DNA of 34,449 nucleotides from Piscibacillus halophilus. GTDB lineage: Bacteria > Bacillota > Bacilli > Bacillales > Alkalibacillaceae. The notes beneath the pieces are model-generated. The model ran no database searches, was not told the origin of the DNA, and saw only the letters and a list, made by a program, of their open reading frames with translations. Made by a program: the position numbers and the translations under genes. Of this stretch, positions 25,135 through 32,894 are shown piece by piece. Location of the stretch: assembly GCF_900110685.1 (NCBI RefSeq), contig NZ_FOES01000029.1, positions 1 through 34,449 of the forward strand, written 5' to 3'. Position 1 is the stretch's first letter. Every line of letters begins with the position of its first letter.

Positions 25135-25370
25135 GATTCCGTGTTACCACCCTAATTGATAACCTACACAGGCTATCCACTTCATTTCGATAACGGACGA
25201 ATACGCCGGGAAACCTTTACAAATTGGTCCAAGTTCCAGCTCCTGAGTGAAATTCGGCCTTTCAAACGATTTGGATACTTCCAGTCTTAGATATCCATTC
25301 CCTGACAATCATTAACCTGAAAAGCTTACTATGCTCATTCATAGCTTTTAAACATTCAATTGTTTCTGAA
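25100..25370 (-). promoter_or_regulatory. T-box leader of pheST
   Basis: The 5' leader holds a long stem I region, the sequence AGGGTGGTAACACGG (25154-25140), which is a variant of the T-box consensus AGGGTGGNACCGCG, and an intrinsic terminator. TGGT would pair with the ACCA end of uncharged tRNA-Phe. In the upstream bulge a TTC triplet (25251-25249, within GAATTTCAC) is the likely specifier codon. Uncharged tRNA-Phe should stabilise the antiterminator and turn on synthetase expression. Confidence 0.85.
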
Positions 25371-25374
25371 ATGT

Positions 25375-25403
25375 ATTATAGATAAGATTTCAAAAATTAT
25401 CAA
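25375..25403 (-). promoter_or_regulatory. Sigma-A promoter of pheST
   Basis: TTGATA (25403-25398) and TATAAT (25380-25375) on the minus strand are 17 bases apart. The -35 overlaps the stop codon of ysgA (25402-25400). The transcript would start near 25368, giving a leader of about 300 bases. Confidence 0.8.
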
Positions 25404-26146
25404 GTCAGATGAGCAAAGTGATATAAGACGATACTCGTTGCCACCCCAACATTAAGAGATTCACTCTGTTGGTGAATGGGTATATAAATCGTGTCATCCA
25501 CTTGACTAAGCAAAGTTGGGTTAACCCCACTTCCTTCATTTCCGACAATAATGCCAAAATCTTTAGCTCTTACCTCCTGTAATGGCTTTGCTTTTTCATC
25601 TAATTCCGTTCCGAAAACAGGAATATTTCGATCCTTTAGTTGATGAATCCAGTTAGCAAGATCATCTCTTATAACTGGTATATGAAAGAGGGCTCCTTGT
25701 GTGCCTCGAATCACTTTATCATGGTATAAATCCACTGTACCTTTACCCAAAATAACCCCATCAATATTAAAAGCTAATGCACTACGAATCATCGTCCCAA
25801 CATTTCCTGGGTCTTGAACAGCATCCACTAATAATACCTTATTGAATGAATCTATTCTTGGATGGTCTTTATATTTAACGACAGCCATGATTCCTTGAGG
25901 TGTTTCTGTTTGAGAAATGTATTGAAATACTTCAGTTGTCACTTGTGTGATTTTTAAATCCTCCCAAGCTTCAGGTATATTATGGTCTTCACTCACTACA
26001 AGTGTTTCTATGGACCAGTTACTTTTAATCGCTTCTTCAACCAAATGCCAACCTTCAACTAAAAACAGCTGCCATTCATCTCGATACTTCTTCTTATGTA
26101 ATTTTTTCCATGTTTTAATTAAATGATTCTGTTTAGATTCAAGCAT
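25400..26146 (-). CDS. ysgA: 23S rRNA/tRNA 2'-O-methyltransferase (TrmH family, YsgA)
   Basis: A 248-aa SPOUT-class RNA methyltransferase. An N-terminal substrate-binding domain (about 1-90) is followed by the knotted catalytic domain with the three TrmH motifs: VDAVQDPGNVGTMIRSA, IIVGNEGSGVNP and IPIHQQSESLNVGVATSIV. ATG at 26146 is chosen (AGGAG 8-9 bases upstream; protein MLESKQNHLIK), matching the length of B. subtilis YsgA. The frame is open for 12 codons before it without a good ribosome binding site. The exact RNA nucleotide modified is not evident from sequence. It is divergent from sspI. Confidence 0.92.
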   Translation of the reverse strand: MLESKQNHLIKTWKKLHKKKYRDEWQLFLVEGWHLVEEAIKSNWSIETLVVSEDHNIPEAWEDLKITQVTTEVFQYISQTETPQGIMAVVKYKDHPRIDSFNKVLLVDAVQDPGNVGTMIRSALAFNIDGVILGKGTVDLYHDKVIRGTQGALFHIPVIRDDLANWIHQLKDRNIPVFGTELDEKAKPLQEVRAKDFGIIVGNEGSGVNPTLLSQVDDTIYIPIHQQSESLNVGVATSIVLYHFAHLT

Positions 26147-26245
26147 GATCTGATCTCCTAATATACTTTTTGATACCATCATACATAGTTTGGTATCGAA
26201 TGGTCAAACTACATATAAAATGTATATACTAAAGAGGTGACCAAA

Positions 26246-26458
26246 ATGGATTTAAATTTAAGAAAAGCCATTAGAAATAACATTGCTGGAAATAATGAGA
26301 AAGAACTGGAAGCGACGATTCTTGACGCTATAGAAAGCGGAGAAGAAAAAATGCTCCCTGGTTTAGGTGTGTTATTTGAGATGATTTGGGAAAATGCAGA
26401 TGAATCCGATAAAGAACAAATGTTAAACATTTTAGAAGAAGAAGCACAGAAGTTATAA
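26246..26458 (+). CDS. sspI: Small acid-soluble spore protein SspI
   Basis: A 70-aa minor small acid-soluble spore protein, made in the forespore late in sporulation. It is highly similar to B. subtilis SspI over its whole length: [36 protein letters not shown] and [11 protein letters not shown] at 26246 is selected, 7 bases after AAGAGGTG; the GTG three codons earlier overlaps that site. Forespore sigma-G control is expected from the family; I could not fit a convincing sigma-G promoter. An inverted repeat GATACCA/TGGTATC (26172-26178, 26191-26197) lies in the divergent gap with ysgA. Confidence 0.95.
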   Translation: MDLNLRKAIRNNIAGNNEKELEATILDAIESGEEKMLPGLGVLFEMIWENADESDKEQMLNILEEEAQKL

Positions 26459-26474
26459 ATGATGTTTAATCGAT

Positions 26475-26609
26475 TTGGCGAAAGCTGAGTCTTTTTTAGC
26501 GAAACTTCCTAATGCATTGGCGAAACCTTTTTCAAATTTGACGAAACAAACAAATAAATTAGCGAGAGCCAGTAAAAATTTGGCGAAACGTCATTCAAAA
26601 TTGGCGAAA
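26475..26609. repeat. Seven-copy tandem array, exact 21-bp period, core TTGGCGAAA
   Basis: The nonamer TTGGCGAAA (variants TTAGCGAAA, TTGACGAAA, TTAGCGAGA) occurs at 26475, 26496, 26517, 26538, 26559, 26580 and 26601, always 21 bases apart, with 12 unrelated bases between copies. It begins 16 bases after the sspI stop and ends before a hairpin. On the plus strand a frame starting at TTG 26475 stays open to 26666 and reads as a heptad series LAKAESF, LAKLPNA, LAKPFSN, LTKQTNK, LARASKN, LAKRHSK, LAKHQTF. There is no ribosome binding site for it and its C-terminus would run through the terminator hairpin, so I call it a repeat rather than a gene. The constant period could mean either a protein heptad or a binding array on one DNA face. 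Confidence 0.85.
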
Positions 26610-26625
26610 CATCAAACTTTCAAAC

Positions 26626-26664
26626 AAAAAAAGAGGCTGTCCCTCAGTCATGGGACAGCCTCTT
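26626..26664 (-). terminator. Terminator after ysdC (may also serve sspI)
   Basis: AAGAGGCTGTCCC (26631-26643) and GGGACAGCCTCTT (26652-26664) form a 13-bp perfect stem. Seven T follow on the minus strand (26632-26626), so it ends the ysdC transcript converging from the right. On the plus strand only TTGATATT follows, so termination of sspI there would be weaker. Confidence 0.85.
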
Positions 26665-26668
26665 GATA

Positions 26669-27754
26669 TTAATTATAAGTAAGTGTTTCGACTGTTTCTT
26701 TATCTAACTTTTTAATCACGTGGACTAATAATTCAACCGTGTTTTCAAAATCGTCACGGTGTAACATAGCCGCATGCGAGTGAATATAACGAGTTGGAAC
26801 CGTAATGGATAGCGATGGCACACCGTTACCAGTTAAATGGATTTTACCAGAATCTGTTCCTCCACCTGGCATTGATTCGTACTGATACGGAATGTTGTGT
26901 TCATCGGCTGTATCAATCACTAAATCACGAATTCCTTTATGTGATACCATCGATGCATCATAAAGTACGATTTGTGGACCTTTTCCTAATTCACTAGATG
27001 CATCTTTATCGTCGACACCAGGCATATCGCCTGCGACCCCAACATCTACACCAAAACCGATATCCGGTTGGATCGCATGTGCTGAAGTTCCTGCACCACG
27101 TAAGCCAATTTCTTCTTGAACCGTTCCAACTCCGTAAACAACGTTTGGATGAGATTCATTTTTAAGACGTTTTAACACTTCAATCGCAATGGCACAACCG
27201 ATTCGGTTATCCCAAGCTTTAGCTAAAAGAACTTTTTCATTTTTCATTTGGGTAAACTCAAAGTAAGGAACGATTGAATCACCAGGACGAACTCCAAACT
27301 CTTCTGCTTCATCCTTACTTGATGCACCAATATCAATAAACATATCCTTAATATCAACAGGTTTCTTACGAGCTTCTGCTGATAAAATATGGGGTGGTTT
27401 CGAACCAATAACACCCGTAATATCTCCTTCACGAGTCATAATCGTTACTCGTTGAGCTAGCATAACCTGGTTCCACCAACCACCTACAGGCTGGAAGAAA
27501 ATAAAACCGTTCTTATCAATACGAGTAACCATAAAGCCAACTTCATCTAAGTGACCCGCTACCATAACTTTCGGTCCGTTTTCTTCCCCTGTTTTCTTTG
27601 CAATTAAACTACCTAAATGATCCTGCGTTACCTCGTCCGCATGAGAACTTATGTATTTTTTCATCACTTCACGCGGTTCCTTTTCATTTCCAGGAATTCC
27701 TTTGGCATCCGTTAGGTCTTTCAACATCGTAAGTGTTTCATCTAATTTAGACAT
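26669..27754 (-). CDS. ysdC: M42-family metallo-aminopeptidase (YsdC)
   Basis: A 361-aa zinc/cobalt aminopeptidase of family M42 (glutamyl aminopeptidase/TET-like), cytoplasmic and likely forming a large oligomer. Metal-site motifs are present in order: AGHLDEVGF (66-74) with His68, AWDNRIG near 181-187, [10 protein letters not shown] near 210-219 with the catalytic Glu, [13 protein letters not shown] near 231-243, and a C-terminal THSHAA-like [14 protein letters not shown]-like insert separates the first two. The length equals that of B. subtilis YsdC. Strong TAGGAGGT ribosome binding site; own sigma-A promoter. Confidence 0.92.
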   Translation of the reverse strand: MSKLDETLTMLKDLTDAKGIPGNEKEPREVMKKYISSHADEVTQDHLGSLIAKKTGEENGPKVMVAGHLDEVGFMVTRIDKNGFIFFQPVGGWWNQVMLAQRVTIMTREGDITGVIGSKPPHILSAEARKKPVDIKDMFIDIGASSKDEAEEFGVRPGDSIVPYFEFTQMKNEKVLLAKAWDNRIGCAIAIEVLKRLKNESHPNVVYGVGTVQEEIGLRGAGTSAHAIQPDIGFGVDVGVAGDMPGVDDKDASSELGKGPQIVLYDASMVSHKGIRDLVIDTADEHNIPYQYESMPGGGTDSGKIHLTGNGVPSLSITVPTRYIHSHAAMLHRDDFENTVELLVHVIKKLDKETVETLTYN

Positions 27755-27800
27755 TCTCTACCTCCTAAACAATTTCCATTTAAAGTTATGCACTTATTCC

Positions 27801-27829
27801 ATTATAAAGGTTTTTCAAATATTTCACAA
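27801..27829 (-). promoter_or_regulatory. Sigma-A promoter of ysdC
   Basis: Minus-strand TTGTGA (27829-27824) and an exact TATAAT (27806-27801) are 17 bases apart, just past the dUTPase stop codon. The leader is about 40 bases. Confidence 0.7.
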
Positions 27830-27831
27830 AA

Positions 27832-28317
27832 TTAATAACCAGATTGTTGTCTTTGATGATTCACTTTATTCTTGTCCAAATAGGCATGAAATATATCTTC
27901 TTGAGTAAAGTTAAGTTTTGAACCTAATCCTAAGTATGTATCCATCAGTTTTTGATAATGCATGTTAGTAGGATTTTGTTTAAATCGATTAATTTTTTCA
28001 TAAACTTTATGAAAAGATGTCGTTAGATCCTCATCATGGTCGATGCACTCGGAAATTTGATAGCGATAACCATAATCAATCCCGATAGATAAAAGAAAAT
28101 GAATACCATCCACAAACTCTTCTAAAATAACTGATGATTCACTTGGGCCTTTTTGACTCCAGTACTTAAAGCAGCGAGTTTCATTAGCCAGTTCACCAAT
28201 TTCCACTAGAAGCGCCAATATTTTTTCATCCAACACTTCTTCTCTTGTTAACGCAGTACGCATGAGAATGTCATCGTCTAAATTTTTTTGCATTTGATAC
28301 AGCTCGTCCCAATTCAC
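27832..28317 (-). CDS. Dimeric dUTPase-like protein (all-alpha NTP pyrophosphatase)
   Basis: A 161-aa protein of the dUTPase_2/MazG-like all-alpha fold, expected to convert dUTP to dUMP and keep uracil out of DNA. The metal-binding acids appear as E39-xx-E42 in VEIGELANE and E67-xx-D70 in EEFVDGIHF, with the aromatic motif CFKYW between them. The family has been described in Bacillus and phages. The start is GTG at 28317 with GGGGAGG about 8 bases upstream. That ribosome binding site is complementary to the last codons of the preceding gene (see the stem-loop entry). It takes the place held by ysdB in B. subtilis. Confidence 0.85.
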   Translation of the reverse strand: MNWDELYQMQKNLDDDILMRTALTREEVLDEKILALLVEIGELANETRCFKYWSQKGPSESSVILEEFVDGIHFLLSIGIDYGYRYQISECIDHDEDLTTSFHKVYEKINRFKQNPTNMHYQKLMDTYLGLGSKLNFTQEDIFHAYLDKNKVNHQRQQSGY

Positions 28318-28324
28318 GATAAAA

Positions 28325-28385
28325 ACCTCCCCTTTGAAAAATAGTATAACATGTGTAAAAACACATGTTGACTATTTGGGGAGGT
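28325..28385 (-). promoter_or_regulatory. Long stem-loop hiding the dUTPase ribosome binding site
   Basis: Three stacked helices close this region: ACCTCCCC (28325-28332) with GGGGAGGT (28378-28385), AAATAGT (28339-28345) with ACTATTT (28371-28377), and AACATGTGT (28348-28356) with ACACATGTT (28361-28369), leaving a 4-base apical loop and a 6-base bulge. In the minus-strand RNA the ribosome binding site GGGGAGG of the dUTPase gene is paired with CCTCCCC, which encodes the final Leu-Pro of the preceding membrane protein. A ribosome finishing that gene would open the stem. Confidence 0.65.
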
Positions 28386-28950
28386 CTGGTGCAAAGAAGT
28401 CTTCCCATTTCATCACGATCTCTTTCTTTCTTAAAAAATAAAACATCAATAATATGACAGCCAAAAGTACTAATAAATGATGAAGCTGAAGGGACTGGAA
28501 CCATTGACCGAAGGATGTGTAAACGACAGCTAATGGTACATTTGATAATATAGACAGCTTAGCATATTCTTTAAAGTTTCTCGTCATTTCAATGAGTAAA
28601 ATAGATACTAAATGAAAATGAATGAATGGCGTTACACGTAATAATAACACTTGTGGAAGCGATAATTGACTATGTTTCCCAAACATTTTTTCTCTAAGAC
28701 GATGAAAACGTTCAAAAAGTTTAGGCATTAATTTGATAAAGAAATAGAAAATGATACTTGATAAAGTGACGCCTATAAGTGAATAGATCGCTCCATAAGT
28801 TAACCCAAAGAGTAGTCCTCCAGTGATACATATAAACGCTACAGGAATGAATAAGAAAGGACGAATAATATGAAAAAGGATAAAAAGCACAGGTGCTGCA
28901 TAACTAGTTGACACCATCGTTTCTTGTGCCCATGCTAAAGCATTTTCCAT
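28372..28950 (-). CDS. TVP38/TMEM64 (VTT-domain) membrane protein
   Basis: A 192-aa integral membrane protein with about five hydrophobic segments and the VTT/SNARE-associated region: FIPVAFICITGGLLFGLTYG (near 34-53) followed by LIGVTLSSIIFYFF and the LRVTPFIHFHLVS stretch. The family is related to DedA proteins; lipid or undecaprenyl-phosphate transport has been proposed for relatives, but no function is proven from sequence. ATG at 28950 has AAGGGGG about 7 bases upstream; an ATG two codons earlier (28956) abuts that site. The gene ends inside the stem that covers the dUTPase ribosome binding site, so the two are probably coupled. It is not at this locus in B. subtilis. Confidence 0.82.
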   Translation of the reverse strand: MENALAWAQETMVSTSYAAPVLFILFHIIRPFLFIPVAFICITGGLLFGLTYGAIYSLIGVTLSSIIFYFFIKLMPKLFERFHRLREKMFGKHSQLSLPQVLLLRVTPFIHFHLVSILLIEMTRNFKEYAKLSILSNVPLAVVYTSFGQWFQSLQLHHLLVLLAVILLMFYFLRKKEIVMKWEDFFAPDLPK

Positions 28951-28998
28951 AACCATCCCCCTTCCTGCTTTACAGTTAACTATATGACATAAGACGAG

Positions 28999-29259
28999 CT
29001 AATATGACATGTAAACCACAGCTAAAATGATTAACAACGTTAAAACAGGAAATCCAAATTTAAATGATGGATGCTTGGTCTTATGGCGAAAGAGCTTCAT
29101 TCCAATCCACATCCCTGGTGCACCACCTAATACCGCGATTAACCACAATGTCTTTTCGGGTGTTCTCCAACGGCCTTGTCTAGCTTTCCTTTTGTCTATA
29201 CCCATAATCGTAAATCCTATTAAGCTCATCACCAATATTCCTAACAATCCTATTTCCAT
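28999..29259 (-). CDS. ysdA: DUF1294 membrane protein YsdA
   Basis: An 86-aa protein of the DUF1294 family with three hydrophobic stretches (3-20, 37-53 and 69-84). The family signature is MGIDKRKARQGRWRTPE (about 19-35), LGGAPGMWIGMKLFRHKTKH (about 44-63) and SFKFGFP. The function is unknown. AAGGAG lies 8 bases before ATG. It sits between rplT and the TVP38 gene, in the position of ysdA downstream of rplT in B. subtilis. Confidence 0.88.
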   Translation of the reverse strand: MEIGLLGILVMSLIGFTIMGIDKRKARQGRWRTPEKTLWLIAVLGGAPGMWIGMKLFRHKTKHPSFKFGFPVLTLLIILAVVYMSY

Positions 29260-29277
29260 TTATGAATCTCCTTCTGA

Positions 29278-29316
29278 TATAATAAAACCCTGAAAGGAAT
29301 ACATCCTCTCAGGGTT
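29278..29316 (-). terminator. Terminator of the infC-rpmI-rplT operon
   Basis: AACCCTGA (29286-29293) and TCAGGGTT (29309-29316) pair, with inner AAGGA/TCCT pairing, 8 bases past the rplT stop. TTTATTAT follows on the minus strand. Confidence 0.8.
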
Positions 29317-29324
29317 ATTAATCA

Positions 29325-29681
29325 TTACTTAAGTGCTGCTTTAGCTTGTTCTGCTAATTCAGAGAAAGCTTTCTCATCGTTAACAGCTAAGTCAGCTAGC
29401 ATCTTACGGTTAATATCAACACCAGCTAGCTTTAAACCGTGCATTAAACGGCTGTATGAAATATCGTTCATACGTGCTGCTGCGTTAATACGTGCAATCC
29501 ATAATTTACGGAAGTCACGTTTTTTCTGTCTGCGGTCACGGTAAGCATACTGACCTGACTTCATTACTTGTTGTTTTGCTGTTTTAAATAACGTTCTTTT
29601 CGAACCATAATAACCTTTAGCTAGTTTTAATACACGTTTACGTCTTTTACGTGTAACTGTTCCACCTTTAACACGTGGCAT
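29325..29681 (-). CDS. rplT: 50S ribosomal protein L20
   Basis: L20 is an early assembly protein of the large subunit and, in Bacillales, represses its own operon by binding the leader upstream of infC. The 118-aa protein has the expected highly basic N-terminal extension ([17 protein letters not shown]) and the globular C-terminal part ([20 protein letters not shown]). AGGAGG precedes ATG. Last gene of the operon, 34 bases after rpmI. Confidence 0.97.
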   Translation of the reverse strand: MPRVKGGTVTRKRRKRVLKLAKGYYGSKRTLFKTAKQQVMKSGQYAYRDRRQKKRDFRKLWIARINAAARMNDISYSRLMHGLKLAGVDINRKMLADLAVNDEKAFSELAEQAKAALK

Positions 29682-29715
29682 TGTAATCCCTCCTAAATCT
29701 ATCCGTTAATAAGTC

Positions 29716-29913
29716 TTATTTGTAAGGTAATAATTTGCTTAGACGACCTTCGTCTGCTTTAGAAACCATTGCACTTTTACGTAATTTACGCTTTTGTTTA
29801 GTCGATTTATTTGCAAATAAGTGACTAGTGAAAGCATGTGAACGTTTGAATTTTCCAGTTCCTGTTTTCTTAAAACGCTTTTGTGAACCTTTATGCGACT
29901 TCATTTTTGGCAT
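29716..29913 (-). CDS. rpmI: 50S ribosomal protein L35
   Basis: A 65-aa basic ribosomal protein of the L35 family: [20 protein letters not shown] at the start, [20 protein letters not shown] in the middle and LSKLLPY at the end. AGGAGG lies 9 bases before ATG. It lies between infC and rplT, the universal order for this operon. Confidence 0.97.
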   Translation of the reverse strand: MPKMKSHKGSQKRFKKTGTGKFKRSHAFTSHLFANKSTKQKRKLRKSAMVSKADEGRLSKLLPYK

Positions 29914-29940
29914 CGTAAAGTCCTCCTTCTGTAATAACTT

Positions 29941-30456
29941 TTACTTCTCCGCTTTAGGAGCAAGCATCATAAACATATTACGGCCTTCCATTTTAGGCTT
30001 CGTTTCAAGATTCGCTAATTCACTACACTGATCAGCGAAACGTTCTAAAACTTGTTGACCTAACTCTTTATGCGTAATCGCACGACCGCGGAAACGAACG
30101 CTTACTTTAACCTTATCGCCCTTTTTAAGGAATTTATGAGCATTGCGTAATTTAGTATTAAAGTCATGTTCTTCAATAGCAGGTGTTAAACGAACCTCTT
30201 TGATATTAATAACTTTTTGCTTTTTACGTTGCTCTTTTTCCTTCTTCTGTTGTTCGAAGCGATATTTACCGTAGTCCATAATACGACATACAGGCGGTTT
30301 AGCGTTTGGTGCAACCAACACTAAATCGAGATTAGCACGATCAGCAATCTCTAAAGCTTCTTGACGAGATTTAATTCCTAATTGTTCGCCATTTGAGTCA
30401 ATGAGTCGGACTTCTTTAGCTCGAATTCCCTCATTAACATTCATATCTTTGCTAAT
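29941..30456 (-). CDS. infC: Translation initiation factor IF-3 (ATT start)
   Basis: IF-3 keeps ribosomal subunits apart and checks start-codon pairing. The 171-aa protein has the N-terminal domain ([34 protein letters not shown]) and C-terminal domain ([28 protein letters not shown]). The start is ATT at 30456, 9 bases after GGAGG, giving the mature start [11 protein letters not shown] that fits known Bacillus IF-3. The frame is open upstream for 47 codons, but that part is the leader and terminator. ATT starts are a hallmark of infC and allow IF-3 to limit its own translation. An ATG four codons later is unlikely. Confidence 0.93.
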   Translation of the reverse strand: MSKDMNVNEGIRAKEVRLIDSNGEQLGIKSRQEALEIADRANLDLVLVAPNAKPPVCRIMDYGKYRFEQQKKEKEQRKKQKVINIKEVRLTPAIEEHDFNTKLRNAHKFLKKGDKVKVSVRFRGRAITHKELGQQVLERFADQCSELANLETKPKMEGRNMFMMLAPKAEK

Positions 30457-30724
30457 AGTGAGCCACCTCCACAAAATTGTAGAAAAACTTTGGTTTGTTT
30501 TTCTCTTAACTCTTAACAAAGTTTCATTGAATAAGGCATCCTCGACAAGTGTTTTGACCATAAAAAAAGTGTCGGTACAAGTTTTGCACCCACACATTTA
30601 TTTCTTCAAAAACATACTCATCCGTATGTGTCAGAAATATGATGACCTGCCAACTACCTATAGCGTCGATCAGGTGAGAAGCGGGTGCTTCTACTTGTCT
30701 ATCAATGACCTTATTTAATTCACT
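30457..30724 (-). promoter_or_regulatory. L20-type autoregulatory leader of infC-rpmI-rplT
   Basis: A leader of about 268 bases separates the promoter from infC. It contains stems such as GAAGC/GCTTC around ACCC and ACCT/AGGT near its 5' end, then the attenuator terminator at 30561-30595. This layout matches the L20 leader of Bacillales, in which L20 binds a structure in the leader and promotes premature termination. The L20-binding fold itself was judged by eye only. Confidence 0.7.
30561..30595 (-). terminator. Attenuator terminator in the infC leader
   Basis: On the minus strand GTGTGGGTGCAA and TTGTACCGACAC pair over 12 positions with one G-G mismatch and one G-U pair, followed by seven T (30568-30562). 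It lies about 105 bases before the infC start, so it must be conditional. Confidence 0.8.
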
Positions 30725-30730
30725 TTTAAC

Positions 30731-30759
30731 AGTATATTATGACTGAACACGAATGTCAA
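30731..30759 (-). promoter_or_regulatory. Sigma-A promoter of infC-rpmI-rplT
   Basis: Minus-strand TTGACA (30759-30754) is exact, and TATACT (30736-30731) follows after 17 bases. It lies just past the thrS terminator. Confidence 0.85.
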
Positions 30760-30774
30760 GAGTGAGTCTTAACA

Positions 30775-30813
30775 TCCACATAAGAAAGCAGTTGTACTAG
30801 AAGCACAACTGCT
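30775..30813 (-). terminator. Terminator after thrS
   Basis: AGCAGTTGT (30787-30795) and ACAACTGCT (30805-30813) form a 9-bp stem 5 bases past the thrS stop. TTCTTATG follows on the minus strand. Confidence 0.75.
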
Positions 30814-30818
30814 CACTA

Positions 30819-32759
30819 TTATAACTTATGCTGTTCAATTTCATCAACCATTTGTTGTACAAATTGATCTAGACTAATGGTTTCACTGTCTTTTTCACCA
30901 TATTTTCGAACATTAACTGCCTCGTCATTCAATTCCTTATCCCCTAATACTAATGAATATGGAACCTTTTGTGTTTGAGATTCGCGAATTTTATATCCTA
31001 GTTTCTCATCACGAGTATCTAATTCAACACGGATTCCTTCTCGACGTAAACGATCTTCTACTTTCTTAGCATAATCCATGTGAACATCTAATGATACTGG
31101 AATAATCTTAGCTTGAACAGGAGCCAACCATGTTGGGAAAGCGCCTTTATATTCTTCGATTAAGAAGGCAACAAAGCGTTCCATGGTCGAAACGACACCA
31201 CGGTGTATAACCACTGGACGATGTTCTTTTCCATCTTCACCAATGTAAGTTAAATCAAAACGTTCAGGTAAAAGAAAATCTAATTGAACAGTTGATAACG
31301 TTTCATCTTTACCTAAAGCGGTTTTCACTTGAACATCTAACTTAGGACCGTAGAATGCCGCTTCTCCTATAGCTTCAACATATTCAACGCCTATTTCTTC
31401 CATTGTTTCTTTTAACAATCCTTCTGCCTTATTCCACATTTCATCGTTATCAATGTACTTTTCAGTATCTTCTGGATCACGATACGATAAACGGAAGTAA
31501 TAGTCGTCGATTCCAAAGTCTTTGTAGACATTTTGGATGAGTTCAACCACACGAATAAACTCTTCTTTCAGCTGATCTGGACGGGCAAAAATGTGGGCGT
31601 CATTTAATGTCATACCACGCACACGCTGCAAACCTGCTAAAGCCCCTGACATTTCATAACGGTGCATCTGACCTAACTCAGCAATACGAACAGGCAAGTT
31701 ACGATAACTGTATAGTTGATTTTTATAAACCATCATGTGGTGAGGACAGTTCATTGGACGAAGAACTAAATCTTCATTATCCATTTCCATTGTTGGGAAC
31801 ATGTCGTCTTGATAATGATCCCAGTGACCACTTGTTTTGTATAAATCGACACTACCTAATACAGGAGTATAAACATGATCATAGCCGAGCTTAGTTTCTA
31901 TATCGACAATGTAACGCTCGATAGTACGACGGATTGTCGCACCTTTTGGTAACCATAGAGGTAGGCCTTGACCTACTTTTTGTGAAACAGTAAAAATGCC
32001 TAATTCCTTACCAAGCTTACGGTGATCACGTTCTTTTGCTTCTTCTAATAAACGCAAGTGCTCTTCAAGTTGGCTCTTTTTCTCAAAAGCCGTACCATAT
32101 ATTCGTTGAAGCATTTTATTATCACTATCTCCACGCCAATAAGCACCCGAGATATTTAACAGCTTAAATATTTTAATTTTACCAGTGTGTGGAACGTGTA
32201 CCCCTCGGCATAGGTCAAAAAATTCACCTTGTTCATAGATTGAAATTGGTTGACCTTTTGGGATATCCTCAATTAATTCTAACTTTAAGTCATCACCGAT
32301 CTCTTTATAACGTTGTTTAGCTTCTTCACGTGAGACCTCTACACGACGAATCTCAAGTGCTTCATCCACAATCTTTTTCATTTCCTTTTCAATTTTCGGA
32401 AGATCTTCAGGCGTAATGGTTTCTTCCATATCTATATCATAATAAAAACCATTTTCGATGACGGGTCCAACACCTAATTTCACATTAGGATATAAGCGTT
32501 TAATAGCTTGTGCCATTAAATGTGCTGTAGAGTGTCGGAGAACTTCTAGACCTTCTTCATCACGATACGTAATGATTTGGATTGAGCCATCTTCGTTGAT
32601 CGGCGTGCGTAAATCAATCATTTCTCCGTTAAATTTACCTGCTAACGCTTGTTTTTTTAATCCTGAGCTGATGGAAGATGCAATATCTTCAGTCGTTGTC
32701 CCTTTAGGAAACTCCTTAGCATTACCATCTGGGAACTTAATTTGAATCATCTCAGACAT
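30819..32759 (-). CDS. thrS: Threonine-tRNA ligase
   Basis: ThrS charges tRNA-Thr and edits mischarged seryl-tRNA. The 646-aa protein has the N-terminal TGS domain ([13 protein letters not shown], to about 63), the editing domain with [13 protein letters not shown] and the later RGVHVP stretch, the class II core with zinc ligands in MNCPHHM, DAHIF and [13 protein letters not shown], and a C-terminal anticodon-binding domain ([16 protein letters not shown] onward). ATG at 32759 is chosen (protein [13 protein letters not shown] 9 bases upstream); an ATG two codons earlier is too close to the ribosome binding site. It is preceded by a T-box leader. Confidence 0.97.
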   Translation of the reverse strand: MSEMIQIKFPDGNAKEFPKGTTTEDIASSISSGLKKQALAGKFNGEMIDLRTPINEDGSIQIITYRDEEGLEVLRHSTAHLMAQAIKRLYPNVKLGVGPVIENGFYYDIDMEETITPEDLPKIEKEMKKIVDEALEIRRVEVSREEAKQRYKEIGDDLKLELIEDIPKGQPISIYEQGEFFDLCRGVHVPHTGKIKIFKLLNISGAYWRGDSDNKMLQRIYGTAFEKKSQLEEHLRLLEEAKERDHRKLGKELGIFTVSQKVGQGLPLWLPKGATIRRTIERYIVDIETKLGYDHVYTPVLGSVDLYKTSGHWDHYQDDMFPTMEMDNEDLVLRPMNCPHHMMVYKNQLYSYRNLPVRIAELGQMHRYEMSGALAGLQRVRGMTLNDAHIFARPDQLKEEFIRVVELIQNVYKDFGIDDYYFRLSYRDPEDTEKYIDNDEMWNKAEGLLKETMEEIGVEYVEAIGEAAFYGPKLDVQVKTALGKDETLSTVQLDFLLPERFDLTYIGEDGKEHRPVVIHRGVVSTMERFVAFLIEEYKGAFPTWLAPVQAKIIPVSLDVHMDYAKKVEDRLRREGIRVELDTRDEKLGYKIRESQTQKVPYSLVLGDKELNDEAVNVRKYGEKDSETISLDQFVQQMVDEIEQHKL

Positions 32760-32856
32760 CGTCATACACTCCTTTGTTATTTGAAATAGTGGCTCATTTG
32801 TTCAAGAATGACTAGTTGAAATCCTATAAAAGATTCATTCTTTTGAATTCAGCCAA

Positions 32857-32894
32857 ATAAAAAACACTCATCCCTAATAAAAGGGACGAGTGTT
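32857..32894 (-). terminator. T-box terminator of thrS
   Basis: Minus-strand AACACTCGTCCCT (32894-32882) and AGGGATGAGTGTT (32875-32863) pair over 13 positions with one mismatch, followed by TTTTATTT. The stem is nearly the same in sequence as the one in the pheST leader. Confidence 0.85.

Noticed and set aside
26172-26235. Sigma-G promoter of sspI
   Set aside because: CATATAA and TATACTA are partial -10 matches, but none has a -35 match at the right distance.
26209-26430. 73-codon ORF on the minus strand
   Set aside because: It is the antisense shadow of sspI.
26475-26609. CRISPR array
   Set aside because: The repeat core is only 9 bases and the spacers are 12 bases, far below CRISPR sizes, and no cas genes are near.
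26475-26666. 63-codon ORF encoding LAK heptads as a real gene
   Set aside because: TTG start without a ribosome binding site, and the last 14 codons run through a terminator hairpin. Kept as a repeat, with coding as an open alternative.
28271-28504. 77-codon ORF on the minus strand
   Set aside because: It overlaps the end of the TVP38-type gene and the start of the dUTPase gene in a different frame and crosses the stem-loop.
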